The notes below the pieces were generated by a model. The model was not told where the DNA came from. It made no database searches and saw only the letters and a program-made list of their open reading frames with translations. DNA of 64,000 nt, taken from Sinotaia quadrata. Its lineage: Eukaryota; Mollusca; Gastropoda; Architaenioglossa; Viviparidae. Position 1 is the stretch's first letter; each line of letters opens with the position of its first letter. The DNA is taken from contig CM054179.1 of NCBI GenBank assembly GCA_028829895.1, positions 68,030,891 to 68,094,890 of the forward strand, written 5' to 3'. Below are positions 41,001-56,000 of the stretch, one piece after another. The position numbers were made by a program, and so were the translations under genes.

Positions 41001-44000
41001 GAAAGTACCTGCAAGCAAATGAAGCACTGTTTTCACTTTCAAAACAATATCAACTTAAAAACAATATCATTTTAATAAGTCTTCATAAATGAGATTTAAC
41101 TTTCAGTTAAAAGAATTAAATTTTTTTTTTTTTTAAAAAACATCAAAGAAAAATCATTTTAACTAACAATAATATATATTCAAAGCAAGAAAGATAATTT
41201 ATTCCTGTTTGTAATTCATTAAAGTGACAATTAAAGATTTAGGAAAGCTTTTTCTACTGTATTCCTCTTTGATACAAACAGAATGAAAAAAGGGACTTGC
41301 CCTTTTATATAGCAGAGCAATAACTGTCATGACATGAACGGCAATTGAATTATGATTACCAAGCATTTTAAACTAATGACAGCATAATCTCTATAACAGA
41401 CTGAAAAAAAGAACTTGCCTCTTTAAATAGGAGAACAATAATTGGCATGACATGAACAGCAATTGAATTGACCCCGTAAAGTTTTCGCCTGCAAAGAAAT
41501 ATTTTACTTAATATCTAAATTGTTTATATAGAAAATATATAGAAAATGTGCAATTAATCCATAATGTTAATATCTGAAATAATCTGTTTCAGGCTGAACG
41601 TAATCTTCGAGTGAAGCTTTTAACACATACAAAATACAAATACAAAATTATTTTAAACTGTGAGCAGTTTGCATTAGAAACTACACAACCCCAACCTATA
41701 GGTCTATAAATTTTTGATTAAATAAACTGGAATGAAAATGCTAAATTTTATTAAGTGTAAAAATGTAATGCTTGTAACATCAATTATACCGACTGATTGC
41801 GAGAAAAATAGCAATTAAAAAAATAATTAAAACACTCCATTAGCAAGTTTATTGCTGATTTTGATTAATATTGTCAAGAACTATCTCAAGGATAATTATA
41901 AATCAGGAATAATTATCACAAAATTTTATAAGCTTAGAGAATTAAAATGAAATATACTTTGGAGAAGAGTGTAATTTACAATAAATATATATTATTATAT
42001 CTGTTCCTTTTTTTATTTAATCATTTCCTTTCCATACTTATTTATATTCATAGAATATAAATGTGGCATCCATTTTTTAAAAATAAATTAAGAAGGAAAA
42101 TAATGGCAAGTTAAATCTCTAACTGGCAACTATTTAAAAAAAAATTACTAACCAAAGGTTAGAGAAATATCTAAATGGCAACTATAAAAAAAAAATACTA
42201 GCCAATGACTAGTGAAATATCTAAATAGCAACTATTTTTTAAAATATTACAAACCAATAACATCTGAAATATCTGACAACTAATTTTAAAAGAATTAGTA
42301 GCCAAATGGCATGATTTAGCAATAAATCTACTCTAATAAAAAAAAAAAATTGGTTTGAAAAGCACATTCCCTTGGGTCATTTGAAGTTAAATGAAAGAAT
42401 AGCACTAAAAAAAATATGATATCTTAGTCAGTACTCTTATCTCTCCCTACCATGCTATATATTTACATTGCATATTACTAATCAACATACGTACCGCTCA
42501 TTCTGTTCATCAACAGTATATCCATTTAGCCGATGGAAATAGGAAAATTTAGTACCATCCTCAAGGCCTCTGAAGAAAGAGAAGTAATCATAGTACACAA
42601 TTACAAATTTATAGTGAATTTTACTTTTAACAGAAAGACAATTATTCAGTCATGACATACCTAAAGTTCATAGTTCAACTTCTATTTTTTAAGTGGTCAC
42701 AGAATTTCTAGATAAAATTAATATATTATTAAAAGATAAAATTTTAAAATGAAAATAATCAAAATCAATGCTTAGTGATAAAAACAATGGCAACAGAAAA
42801 GTGGGGAAAGTGAGGACATAACTGTAGTTTATGGGGAAATTTTTTATCATAAAAGCAACAAAATTCATGAATACAAGGAAAAAGATCATTATTATAGTTT
42901 AGAACAGAGTTTTCTAAACAAAGACATAAATAAGTGACTAAGCAACAGTTAGTGAACAAGATCATAGTTTAGGATAGAGTATTTCAAAACAAACACATAA
43001 TTAGGTGAAAAATGACAATTGGTGAAAAAGATCTTAAAGTAGTTTCAAATAGAGTATTTCAAAACAAAAACATAATTAGATGACAAAATGACAGTTGGTG
43101 AACAAGATCTTAAAAAGTTAAAATAGTTTTGAATAGAGTATTTCAAAACAGACATAATTACGTGACAAAATGACAGTTGATGAACAAGATCTTAAACAAA
43201 CTAAAGTAATTCTGAACAGAGTATTTCTAAACACATAATTAGGTGACAAAATGACAGTTGGTGAAGATCTTAAAGTAGTTTTGAATAGAGTATTTCAAAA
43301 CAAAAACATAATTAGGTGACAAAATGACAGTTGGTGAAAAAGATCTTATAGTAGTTTTGAATAGAGTATTTCAAAACAAACACACATAATTAGGTGACGA
43401 AATGACAGTTGGTGAACAAGATCTTAGTTTTGAATAGAGTATTTCAAAACAAACACATAATTAGGAGATAAAATGATAGCTGGTGAACAGGATCTTAAAG
43501 TAGTTTAGAATAGTTCTTTTAAACAAACACATACACAAGTGACTGAGCAACAATTGATGAACAAGATCATACTGAAGTTTGTAGTTTAGAATGGAGTTTT
43601 TAGAAACAAACATGGACAAAAGTGACTAAGTAAAGTTGGTGAACAAGATCAAATTGTAGTTTAAGAGTTTCTGAAACAAACATGTACATAAGAGACTAAA
43701 TAACAGTTGATAAACAAGATCTTATAGTTTAGCAATGGAACTTTTAAAATCCAAGTCATCAGTGCACTATACTTTAAATGTCTTAAATCCAAACCTCCGC
43801 ATTAGCTACAAACACAAAAGTTCTCAACACAAAACATAAATATTTTTGAGAAATGTAAATAATGTTAATATGAAATTGCTGAGGGTGTACTGTTATATTT
43901 TAACTCCAAAATCTCCAATGTATTAGCTACAAGTGCATTAGCTCTAAACACAAAATTCATTAAATTTGGGGAAATATAAATAATTTTAGCAATAAGAAAA

Positions 44001-47000
44001 TGGATTAACTCAAAACAGTAAAATTAAATTAATATTGCTCTAGGGTCAAAGGATAAAAATTCAAGGTTCATTGTGTTGTCTTATTAGTACCATTCTGAAA
44101 AATTATCTGATTCTAAAATCCAGAAAGAGTTTTCCAAATGACTAAACACAAACATGATTTCAACAAACAGGTGTCCTAGAGCATAACAATTTTTCTTTTT
44201 AAATCTCTTCCTTCAGAGATCATGAAATAAGGATAAGTCACAACTAGAAAGAGGCCAGATCCAAGCTTTCTCTTACAACCATATATCCTAAAATTTATCT
44301 TCCTGAGAAAGAATGTAAATTGTGATGTAATATTTGCAACCTTCTCTCAGACAAAGTTTTAAAAATCACTCGTGTTTGTTCACACAAGACTTGATTGCTT
44401 CATATCTCTTTTGCATGGTTTTCCAGAAACTTTGCTTGTGTACATGAGCCAAAGAAAAAAAATACAAAAATAGGGACTTTTATTTTTTGCAGAATTTTTG
44501 TTAATACCATGGATATGGATCCTCACAACAAAATTCTGCGATAATAACTGATGATTCCCCCCCCCCCCCCCCCCGCCCCTTATACACACACACACACTGA
44601 AGTGTTAATATTACTACTTGATCAATATATTTTATAATATATAAATATGTATTTTGTATCTTGTTTGTATCTTGTATCACTTTATGTTTACTTAAGACTG
44701 TAAAAGGCTTAGAGCTTTCTTTTTATTGTTAAAGGAAAAGAACTCTTGTAAGTTACCGCTATTATTATTGTTATCATTAAATGCTAACTGAATGATGGCT
44801 TCTTTAAATATTTTGTTTAATAAAATTTTATCTGGGTCTATCCCTCACCTGAGCATGACAAAGTTCTGGATTGCTGGGTCCCATATGTACTTCATCTTTT
44901 TTGTGATAAACCAGCTTGATTCAGTGCCATAAGGATGCAACTGCATAACAAATTTAGAGTATAATATAAACAAGTGTGCATACTTTAATTATACACCACA
45001 AAATCTTGAGTATAATGTTTGCTCACATTTAGTATACATCCCGAGTTGAATTTTAACATAATGAAGAAATATATATATATATATATAATATGCATCTCAA
45101 ATTTACCAGCTGGCTACTGTATTAGATAAAACAGTGTCATTCATCCATGGGTTTTAGATTGGTTCCTCTGCTTCATATTACAGACAAATATAATGGGTTG
45201 AAATCAGAACTTTATATTGATATTATGGTATGAATTATGTACTGATATTTATTTAATTATAATTATTTTAATGGATCGACTCATTCTTGGAATCTGAACC
45301 ATTTCAGATGATGCTGATTTTATGCTTACTGTCATCTTGTGCTGACTTTGTCGGACAAAATAAAACTGTTCAAATAAACTTTCAACAGATGAGACCAGCA
45401 CTGGATTATGCGCTATAGTTCACTAAAGATTAAATGAGATAAAATGGAATTGAGGATCTTTGTGCATCAATGTGACACTCCAACAGATCTCACTTTTTAA
45501 ACATTAAAATGCAAGCTGCATTAATATCTTAAGTCAAATTAGAAAAAATTGTTTTATGAACTTATTCTAGGTAATCTGATTTACAATCTTCTGTCTTTGA
45601 TCTAACTATGCCTTCAATAAGCCAAAAAGTAACTCTCATGTTATGTATTGATGGAAATCCCTTAGATTGACATATTTTAAGAACTAGGCATAAAACCAAT
45701 GTGAAAGTGATTTCAGTAACAAACAAAGCCACATTGTCAGAATCATGACCAATCTTTGAACCTTATCTTCTCAAAATGTCTTCTAGTACACACACTTATA
45801 TGCACAAACTTCCTCAATTTTACAGTTAATTCTACCAAATTACAAAGAGTTACTAAGTCATACTTTTCAAAACTAAATATACAAAGACATCTTAATGATC
45901 AAATGATAAATATTTTATAAATAAGATTTATTCATCTAAAGTATCTCTTTAATGAATAAAATATCTTTGATTTCAAATGTGTGGTCTTTTTTAACTTCTT
46001 TTGCACATATTTAGACAGACTCATATGCTCATTATAAATATTTTAAAAATTATAAATAAGTATATTCTAAATTTTAATTCCCACCCCTTCCTATATGACA
46101 GATTTTATATTTACTGATATAATTTACTTTTTTCAGTAAAGATAAGAATTATTTATTTTATTTTCTAAACTAATCTAAACAGTGCTCACATTCACCGGAA
46201 CTGATGAAGAGATTTCCATGTCATAGTTGTCTGGCTTCTTGGCTTTACTGTATAATATTGGTTTCTTTTTGCTTATGACAGAAACAGGAAATATGAAATG
46301 TTACCAAAAAGGTTGTGAAAAATTCATTTATCACAGAAGTATACATGAATGATGAAACAGGACATAAAAATCTACATTTACAAGATGGGAGAAAATCTTT
46401 AAAAGAAAATAAAGAAGCTTCATTAAGTTAGAAAATAACAATATATTGACAAATCGATCAAAACAATCCCTATTCGCTAAAACAGGAAAAAAAACTGTAT
46501 AATAAGTAACAAGAAATTGTTTTCTGATGTTGCATTTACTGTATGTAGAGAGAAGTATGAATATCTTCAATAACTGATGGTGCATTATCAACAAATCTCC
46601 TCCTCATTTATAGAGTAATAACCATGAAATACTATTAGTAGTACCAAAATATTAATTTCATTCACAATGACATTAACATGTACAGAGTTTATTGTCAATT
46701 GTTAATAATCCTGAGGGTTAATTCTGATTTATTACTTTTTAAATAATTAACAAAATATTATAGATTAGAGCCATGTATATGACAGTAATGGGAGTTAATT
46801 CTCCACTAACAATCATATTATTGAGAATAAAATAATTGGTAAAATTACAGTTTAATTAATTAAATTACTTTATCTAATTTTGTAAAACAGGTTTTGGGTT
46901 GTTAAAAAAAACAAAACAATGACAATGAATCTAGCTGATACAGCTTTAAAATATTATTTTATTTCAATTTATTGAATTCTATCATAGAATAATTCATCTG

Positions 47001-50000
47001 AAATTGCCATTTGTATCGTGTATCAATTACAAAGCCAACAATCAATTTTCTAAGCAGCTCTAAGGTGTTTAAGTTGTATATGTACAATAATAAAGTTTAA
47101 AAATAAAACAACAATAAACATAAGAAACACAATTCTTTATTTTAGTAGTAGATAGTTCAGGTTAAATTAGATATTTTAAAGTAGATAGTTCAGGTTAAAT
47201 GTGAAAAACACTGTGATAAATTTTAGCAAATTTATCATGCATTAGTACATTTGTACCAGGTTAAATGGTAATGGTGGGACTGCTTACTCATGCTACAACT
47301 GACTTACAAGTTTTATTCTCAGTAATATTAAGACAAATGGATACCAATAGACATCAAGCTTTTAGACCTTGATATTTATTTCCTGTAAATAACCCCTAAT
47401 CAGTCATACTATTTCAATGTGATTTCAAGGTCATGTGCTGTATTTTATGATCTTCCCACTGTAGATAGGAGCCATATATCCTTTTTTTTTTATTGATACA
47501 ATAATGAAAAATGAAGGACAGAGAAAAAACTTCACAGCTTAGCAATTTTTTTAAAAAATGGTTAAGAACAATAGTAACAGTATAACTACAGAAAACACAG
47601 CAGCAGAAAAGTCTTACTACATCATTTCTTCAGAATAATGTCCCTTCTGCACTGAAGCAACAAAGTACTGTTGATACTGGTCCTGGTTAAAAATAAAAAA
47701 AAAATTTAAAATCATAAATGGAGGTAAAAAATTATGTAGAAAGATACAGATACTAAACGCAACACAGGTATGAAATCTTTAATGAAAGGTAAAAGTAAGC
47801 ACCCCAATTTGATAGAGGAGCTAGAAATGCAAAATGCCCAATCTTTACAGTCTAAGAGGCAGTTAAAAATACAAAACAATCAACACAGAGACTATAGTGG
47901 CTACCATATTGACTTGACAAGGTTATCTCATACATCCATAATGTGTGTGTGAAAAGAAGTGCTGGCATTTCAAGTTATGATTGTACTCTAGATGTAGAAC
48001 TAGTTTATGGCTAGTCAGCTAGGAATGCAATAACCATTTCATGAGAAAAAGTCTACTGTACCCAGAGAATATTTCTGAAGTTCAATAGAAAATGTATTTT
48101 TTTAAAACTTGTTGAGTAGATATTGTAGATTGTATTAACTATTCCATGTGAATCACTTATACTTGATTTGTAAAATTTCTTTTACAAAGTTTACAATGAA
48201 AAGAAATATGGTCTATTTTTGCTGCTTATTATCTTGAAGCAGTGAATATTCATGGTACCCACACCCCAAGCTCTGGTTTCAAGTAAATCTCCAGTTAATT
48301 ACAACAGAAAACAAACATGATGCAATATAAAATCACAACATAAGCTGATTTTAGTGTTGAAAATATTGTTTTATATTATGCAAATTTCTTTAAGTACAAA
48401 GTTGACACTGTCTTACATGCAGAATGACTTTTTCAGCCATGTCCAAAGAGCACCGGGTGTGTGTGAATCTCACCATCAGGTGTGGCAGCCAGTAAAAAAG
48501 CAGGCGCAGAAGTCCAATGGTCAAAATGTACAAGACCCAGCTTAAATAAAAGCGCCACTTACAGAGTTTGTAGCCGATCACCTCCTGAAACAGTCAAAAC
48601 TTGTCAAACAAAACAGAGGAATGCATATTCATAAAGAAACACAGTCAAAACTTGTCAAACAAGAGATAAGAATTGCATATTCATAATGAAACAAAGTCAA
48701 AACTTGTCAAACAAGACATGTGAATTGCATATTCATAAAGAAATGTATATTTTTTGTCATCAGATTAAGATAAACTGTAAATGTAATATAAAACCATTTA
48801 CAAGAAATCTTATATTCAGAACTTGTAAAACAAGGACAAAAAATATATGAACTTCTAAAGAAGCAAAGAGTAAGATAGATAATTATGTCAAAATGCTTGC
48901 AAGTGACTTTATAGTCCACACTTGCAAGATATTCAAAAACTACAAACCCATAAGGCAACAATTATTTATGCTGTAACTTTTGTTAAGACAGGATGAAAAC
49001 TGCAAACCCACAAGGAAGCAATTATTTATGCTGTAAGACAATAAAAATTGCAAACCCACAAGGAAACAATTATATTTAGGCTGTAAAATAGGACAAACCC
49101 ATAAGGCAGCCATCATTTATGCTGTATGCCAGGACAAAACGGCAAACCCATAAAAAAAAACAACTGTTGATAAAGTAAGAGTAACCAAACATTGCAAACC
49201 AATAAGGCAGCAATTATTTATGCTATAAGATTAAGACAAAAATTAATATGTGTACTCATACAAGTGAGTTTGCAATTAAGTTATCTCTAATCAGCCAAAT
49301 TTGCTATTTCAGGGTTGAAAGTGACAAATACAAATTAAAACCAATATGAAAATCTACTTTCAAATTACAATTAATTTCTTTTGATGTCCCTGAGAGTCAT
49401 GTGCAAAAAGCAAGCATTCTACAGAAAACTGGAGATAAAGGAGTCAATATATCTCAAAATGGCACTCATCAATCCTTCTTTCACATCTACCATGCTGCTA
49501 CTGAAAATAACTTCCTGTTACTCTGTCTTACCCCTCCACCCCTTTTATTCATTATAATAAAAAACCTATTTCTGCAGACTGCACTGTTTTTTGAGAATGT
49601 TTCATCTTTTCCAGTGATTTGTTTGTATAGGTAAACAGAAGCATTCACAACTGAACATGAGTTTTCTTATGAATATGAATATGATAAATAATTTATAAAG
49701 CTATAAAATCACTGGCTTTCACCAACCTCCCAGTAACCAGCATTTTTTATTCATTGTATTTATCAGATTTCAACCTGCCATCAAGCAGTTATTACAATCT
49801 GGTGGAAATAAAAATATGTGTAATTTCATCTATTCATATACCCATGAGAAGGAAAATGGAGATGGTGTATTCTTTGCATGTTACCATTCATTTACTGTCA
49901 TAGGTAGAACAAATTTTAACCACAGTGGTTCTCTATTTGATCCTTTCAAGGAAAACTCAGGACTGAAAGAGTTCAAGTTAACCAGATCCCCAGCTTTAGG

Positions 50001-53000
50001 CTAACACTATCATCTTCCTTGTCATGGATACATACCATAACTATTACCTCATCTCTCTAAGAAAAGCATCAATTAGTTCAATTAACTTATTCTACAACAC
50101 CAACATGCAAAAAGACAAACTGATAGGTAAAAACAAATAACACTTCGATTAAAGAGCAAAGTTTTCATTCAATACATTAATAGTATGAAGAGAAGTTCTG
50201 ACTGTCGTTCTCACTACATACTAACATTAAGAAATATTTTCACTGGCACTTTTCAATACTGTAATAATATAAAGAAATTGTAGGTCTGGTAAAAATTAAT
50301 TAATCTTAAGAAATGTTATGACTGGCCCTTATCATTTAAGTACAGTATTAATATAAAGTATTGATTTGAGGGCTCCTTGCACTATGGGGTCATTCACATT
50401 TTACATCATGCAGTATGTGGGAGGGGTGTCAAAATTTTGTGATGAAGTGTGACGAGGGAGGGAAGAGGTGTTGAAGAAATGTAACATCACACAATAACTA
50501 TGAGTGTGGAGTGCTTCTTTCAAAAATAATGTTAGAGCAAACAAGATTTAGTGACCTGCATCATAAGTCCATTTTTATCTGCAACAGATAACAACTCTCT
50601 CTCTCTAAAATTGTTTTCTTAGTTATAACCTTTAACAGAGTTAAATTGTTGTTTTTTTAATTTATGTTATTTTTTTTAAAGACAAAATGTAGACTAAATA
50701 AACTAGAGGCTTACTGGTGATTAAACTTAGAGTTTAGAAATGTAAAACAATAGACTAACAAGTTATCCTGACAACAGATCAAAAACATGAGAGTTTAGCA
50801 AGTTAAAAGATGGTATTTGATCCACAGTGAACATTTCATCTTTTAATATTTTTAATGTGAAAAAACAACAAATGTAATTAATTAGTTGAGTAGCATAAGG
50901 TTGGGCACAGGAAAGGTTTGGCCCTATGCTGTGCAAGGATACTGCACATTAAAGGGAATAAATCAAAGTTAGCTTTCCTTTTCTTTCTTTTTAATTAAAA
51001 TGCTTTGTTACTGAAAATGTTTTGTTGACACCACTGTAACTGTAAGTGTTAGATTAGAAATGGTCCTCCTAGTACCAAAGATGTTTTTTTAAGCTTGATG
51101 ACCTTTTAAAAAAAATGCAATGTAAAAAAGATGACAGGAGGGGAGAGAAGAACTCTGGACTGAGCCAGCGTGTGGCACTAGAATGATATTGAAACCATAC
51201 AATGTAAGGTGTCCTATGCTACAGTAGTTTTAATTTTCATGACTTTTCAGCAGTCCACAACAATGGATAAAATTGATATATCAGTCTTTATTGAATGCTC
51301 ATGTCCTACATGATTAATTAAGCACTCTTACATGTTTGTTTTGTCTGTTAAGATAAGTGACTTACATTTACTTTTTATTATTACAAGAAAATGTAGAAAA
51401 AAATATAAGGGGGGGGGGGGGAGTTGAGAGAGAGATTTGTGATGTCACATAGAAGGGGTCTGGGTTTTTTAGATGGGGGTGAGGGGGGTGTCAAAAAATG
51501 GCAAAAATTATGTGACATCACATGTGGATAAATAACCCTTATAGTCATTAGCATGAATACATTTGTTTTGATTGTCACTGGTAGTATAGTTTGAATAAAG
51601 TATAGTGCCAGTATAAAATGTTTACTGATTGACACTTGTCACTATAAATACAATTTATAAAACATTAATAATATTATTACACTGAAGTGCTCTGCCTGAC
51701 ACAAATGTTTTGTGGCAATTTCCAACAGTATTAACTTTAAGAAATGTTTTCATTTGCACTATCCAATCATTTCTGGGTGCTTAACTATCTAAACAAAGCC
51801 TTCAGACAATCTCTAAGAGGAATACAGTAAAATAATTTTCATAACACAAGCTTAATTTAAAATCTGAATTACCGTAACTTTTAACCATATTTTTATCAGA
51901 GGTACTGTAAGTGTAAAGCAATAGCAACTTGTTGAAAGAAAGGAGGTCATTATTCCCAGCTGTTACAATGATATAAATGCTGTGTGTCCCTAACACTAAC
52001 AGCAATATTCAGACAAGTTTCAGTTTCACATAAAAATTTTTACACTACACCTAATGTTCTGTGAAAGATGCATGCAAACAGTAGACAAGTTTAAATTTCA
52101 CATACAATACACTTAATGTTCTGTGAAAGATGCATATAAGCAGCAGACAAGTTTAAATTTCATATACAATACACTTAATGTTCTGTGAAAGATGCATGCA
52201 AACAGTAGACAAGTTTAATTTTCACATACAATACACTTAATGTTCTGTGAAAGATGCATATAAATTATAAGCAGTAGACAGATTTCAATTTCAATACAAA
52301 ACACAACATTCTGTGAAAGATAATTTCTTTGAAAGATGCATGCAAACAGTAGAAAAGTTTCAGTTTCATAAATAAAATACACTTAATGTTCTGTCAGTTT
52401 CATAATATACTCAATGTTCTGTGAAAGATGCATGCAAACAGTAGACAAGTTTAAATTTAACATATAAATTATAATACACTTAATATTCTGTGAAAGATGC
52501 ATGCAAACAGTAGACAATCAAATTGGTAAAATTAAACAAGTTCAGAAAATTAGCACAGTAAATAGTACAAAGAGTGGACTGACATATAAAACATGAAATC
52601 TCTTTTTGTTATAAATTTTTATCTTTAAAACAAAGAGGTTAAGAATGTCCACTAGATGCTACAAACTAAATGGTGGAGACATAGTCACAGTGTTAACTCT
52701 GAAATAGGAACACAGTTCGTGTAAGTTTCAGAAACTTCATTTTTTATATCTGATTTGTGCCCATACTTTACAAAATGGTTGTAAAGGTATATTCATTAAT
52801 AAAGGACACCTATTTGAGAATCTTGTGACATTTTGCTGGAAGAAGGGCAAGATGTTAATTCTCCACCACCCTGGGCCACCCGTAACCTTAGGCTAATCCC
52901 CTAAACACTCTTCTGGCTGGCCACAAATGTTTGAAATATGAATGATAAATAATGTAGAAAGTAGTAGAATAGAAGAGTGATAGTTCTAAAAGACAGCTCA

Positions 53001-56000
53001 AGCCCCTCCCCCCCCCCCCATATATACAACCAGGATAGTAAGTAAATACAGGTGACAGACTACAACTATAACATGTATGTAAGTTGCGCTAACAAACATA
53101 AGTGGTCTATGTATTCAAAATTCAAAAATAACATAAGACAGCATGGTTACATATACTATAGCGAATAGTTTAACAATTACAATTGGAGTTTATAGATGGA
53201 TATTGTTAATAATTACAACCATCTGGTATCATAAGAGAGTGTTCATTTTGAGCCCTATGGCACTGTAGTAGTTATTTGGTTCATTTGTAAGAGGGAACTA
53301 TATATGAGTTTATAAGAAAAACCTGAATGTTTCTGTTGAGCCCAGATATTAATATGACAAAGATATTAATTTAATAAATGAAACATATGATTACTTTTTA
53401 GTGTATTTTCTATTATGAAGTAGAAATTGGTAAATTCCTATTAAGAATCTCACCATTTGGTCATCCTGACCAGGATTCAAATAGGTTCGACCAGGCTCCA
53501 TTGAAGGGGGGCCTGCCTTCCCCATGATGACACCTGGAGTCTTTCCTGAAAAACAAAAAGCTCCCATTAACTATGATTAACTGAAATCATAGACAGGAAT
53601 AGTGGCAGCATGATGGGGTTAGGGTGAGTAACTATCCTTGTGGTAACTAGGGTCACTGCAGCATAGAGAGTGTGGGGAAACAGCACCTGGAAGAAAATTT
53701 GTTTTCTGTATTATAATAATAATTTTATTGTATTTCTTCTCTAAGAAAGGATGCTTGTGGTGTAAATGGTCAAGTATCTAGAGTGAGCAATAAAATACCT
53801 TCATTCTTGGACTGCTAAAAGAAATTTTTTAACAAAAGAATGTACATCACCTTGGTAAAAGGTGCAAAAACTTTCCTTTTTTTAAAATTGGTAATTGGTT
53901 AGCAGAAAGAGACAACAGATTTTGTTTGTTGGTTCACACTGAGAAAAGGGTGCTTTGTAGGTTACATCATGGAGTTAATTAATGTTATAAAGAAAGAAGA
54001 GGGGAATTACTTACATATTCTAAAATATAACTAATAAGTAATACTGATAATTAGGTCAAGAGGTGATTTTTCATCAGTTTTTAGCAATAAAATTTGTTCT
54101 GACGGATGAATGAGTGAATACAAGTCTTTTGTGTTTCACACTCATTCACTCCTCACACACTCAGCAGCTGATGTATGTACACCACATAAACTTATGTGAC
54201 TGGTTACGTAATACTACCACAAGTACCAGACAAAATGATTGACAAAATGACTCACTCCAAATTGCACTTAATTATGTCAATGCAGGTGATAAAATTAACA
54301 GATGGATGAATTGGTGACCATTAATATATAAATTATAATAGAAGGAAAGACTGACACTAATGATTGTTTTAGAAATATTAAAATAAAAAACAATGAATTT
54401 TTTAGTCAACATACAATATATATACAATATAAATAATACTATACCATAATGCATAAAAAGTGTAGACAAGAGTGCTTTTGCTCTTAAATAATTGCATGTT
54501 GGGTGGGAGTCAGTTCATTAAAGTCTGTACTCTCCAAATAATGAAATATATACATCACAGACTGGAAATGCTTTTATGCTAGGGAGAATTCTAGAACAGT
54601 TGAAATCTTGTAGAATGTCTTCCCTGGCAGAGCTATGGACTTAGAAATAAGTGAATGACAACTTGGTTATGGTTGAGTGGAATAGCAGATGATCTAGTAG
54701 TAGTGAGAAATACATGTACCCATGGGCCAGAAGTGGCCAAACAGGAGTGAAAACTTTTATGTGCACTTATTTAGAAAGTGCTCAAGTATAAGAAACTCCA
54801 TTATGAAAAAGTACAATCCCACTTTTAAGTTGTATATTTTTCTAAGTCTATGTACACAAAGACATCTTAAAATGACTTAGGTTTAACTAATCAGACAAAC
54901 ATATGATTATAAATATGTATCAATTAATAAGAACAAGAGTCACACAATTATATAGCAATACTACATCAGTACATGAAAAGATAGTAAAATTTGTCTAAGC
55001 GTAGACAAATTAATATAAAGAAAATACTAAAAAAATAAACTGTAAGGACTATAGTATAACCTTGAGGGTAAATTATGGACTATACATTTTTTAAATTAAA
55101 TTTTATATTCTATTTTATTTTCTATGATTTACTGATTGCTATTAATAATATGTTGCATATAATTTGACTGTCAGTGTGAATTATTCAGTTAATTTTATAG
55201 TCAAACATATTGAATGTTTGATACCTTGTGCAAAATTAGGTTAAGCCATTTCAGGACATTTTGACTGACAAGTTCAGAGGGATGGAGGAATGATTTGTAG
55301 AAGGATGGGTGGAGTTGAATGGACACACCATAACCATTATAAGCATCTGCATTCAGGCCACAATATAGGTAACATTGGAGTCAAATCTCAGGTAGTAAAA
55401 TTTACCACCTAAACATATCATTCATGCTATACCAAGCTATCAAGAGGTCGCATTATAGGATTTAGCATGTTCCAGAGAATAGTAACATATTTTATTATTT
55501 ATGCTGACTTTACAAGAATAAATTAAATGTTTTATTAATTAGAATGTTAGAAATTGTATTATTTCTCAAAGCTGATTGTTTGTATGGAAGAATGCTAATG
55601 TATATTTTGTTTCAGAGATGTATTGTAATGTTTAACATTAGTGATGGTTCTAATTATAAATATATGATGATGAAATTCATTGAAAGCATATGTTGTGAGC
55701 CACCATTTTCAGGATACATTGTAAAGTCTAACTGAACTAAACTGAACTGTAATCATTTTGTTTAAATGTAACTTTTGTAAGTGAATGGTGACGTGAAACT
55801 GTTTATTGAAAACTATAATGATAAACTGTTGATAATTTGAATTCTTGAAATGATTATTGATTTGTATTATAAATGATTCAAAACAATGGGAATTCTTTAG
55901 GCATGTATGCTAAAGTTATTGATTTGGAGTACTGCTATTGTAAGAGCCATTACCCCCCTTGCAATATTTGTCACAATCTGACAATGATTATGTCAGCTAC

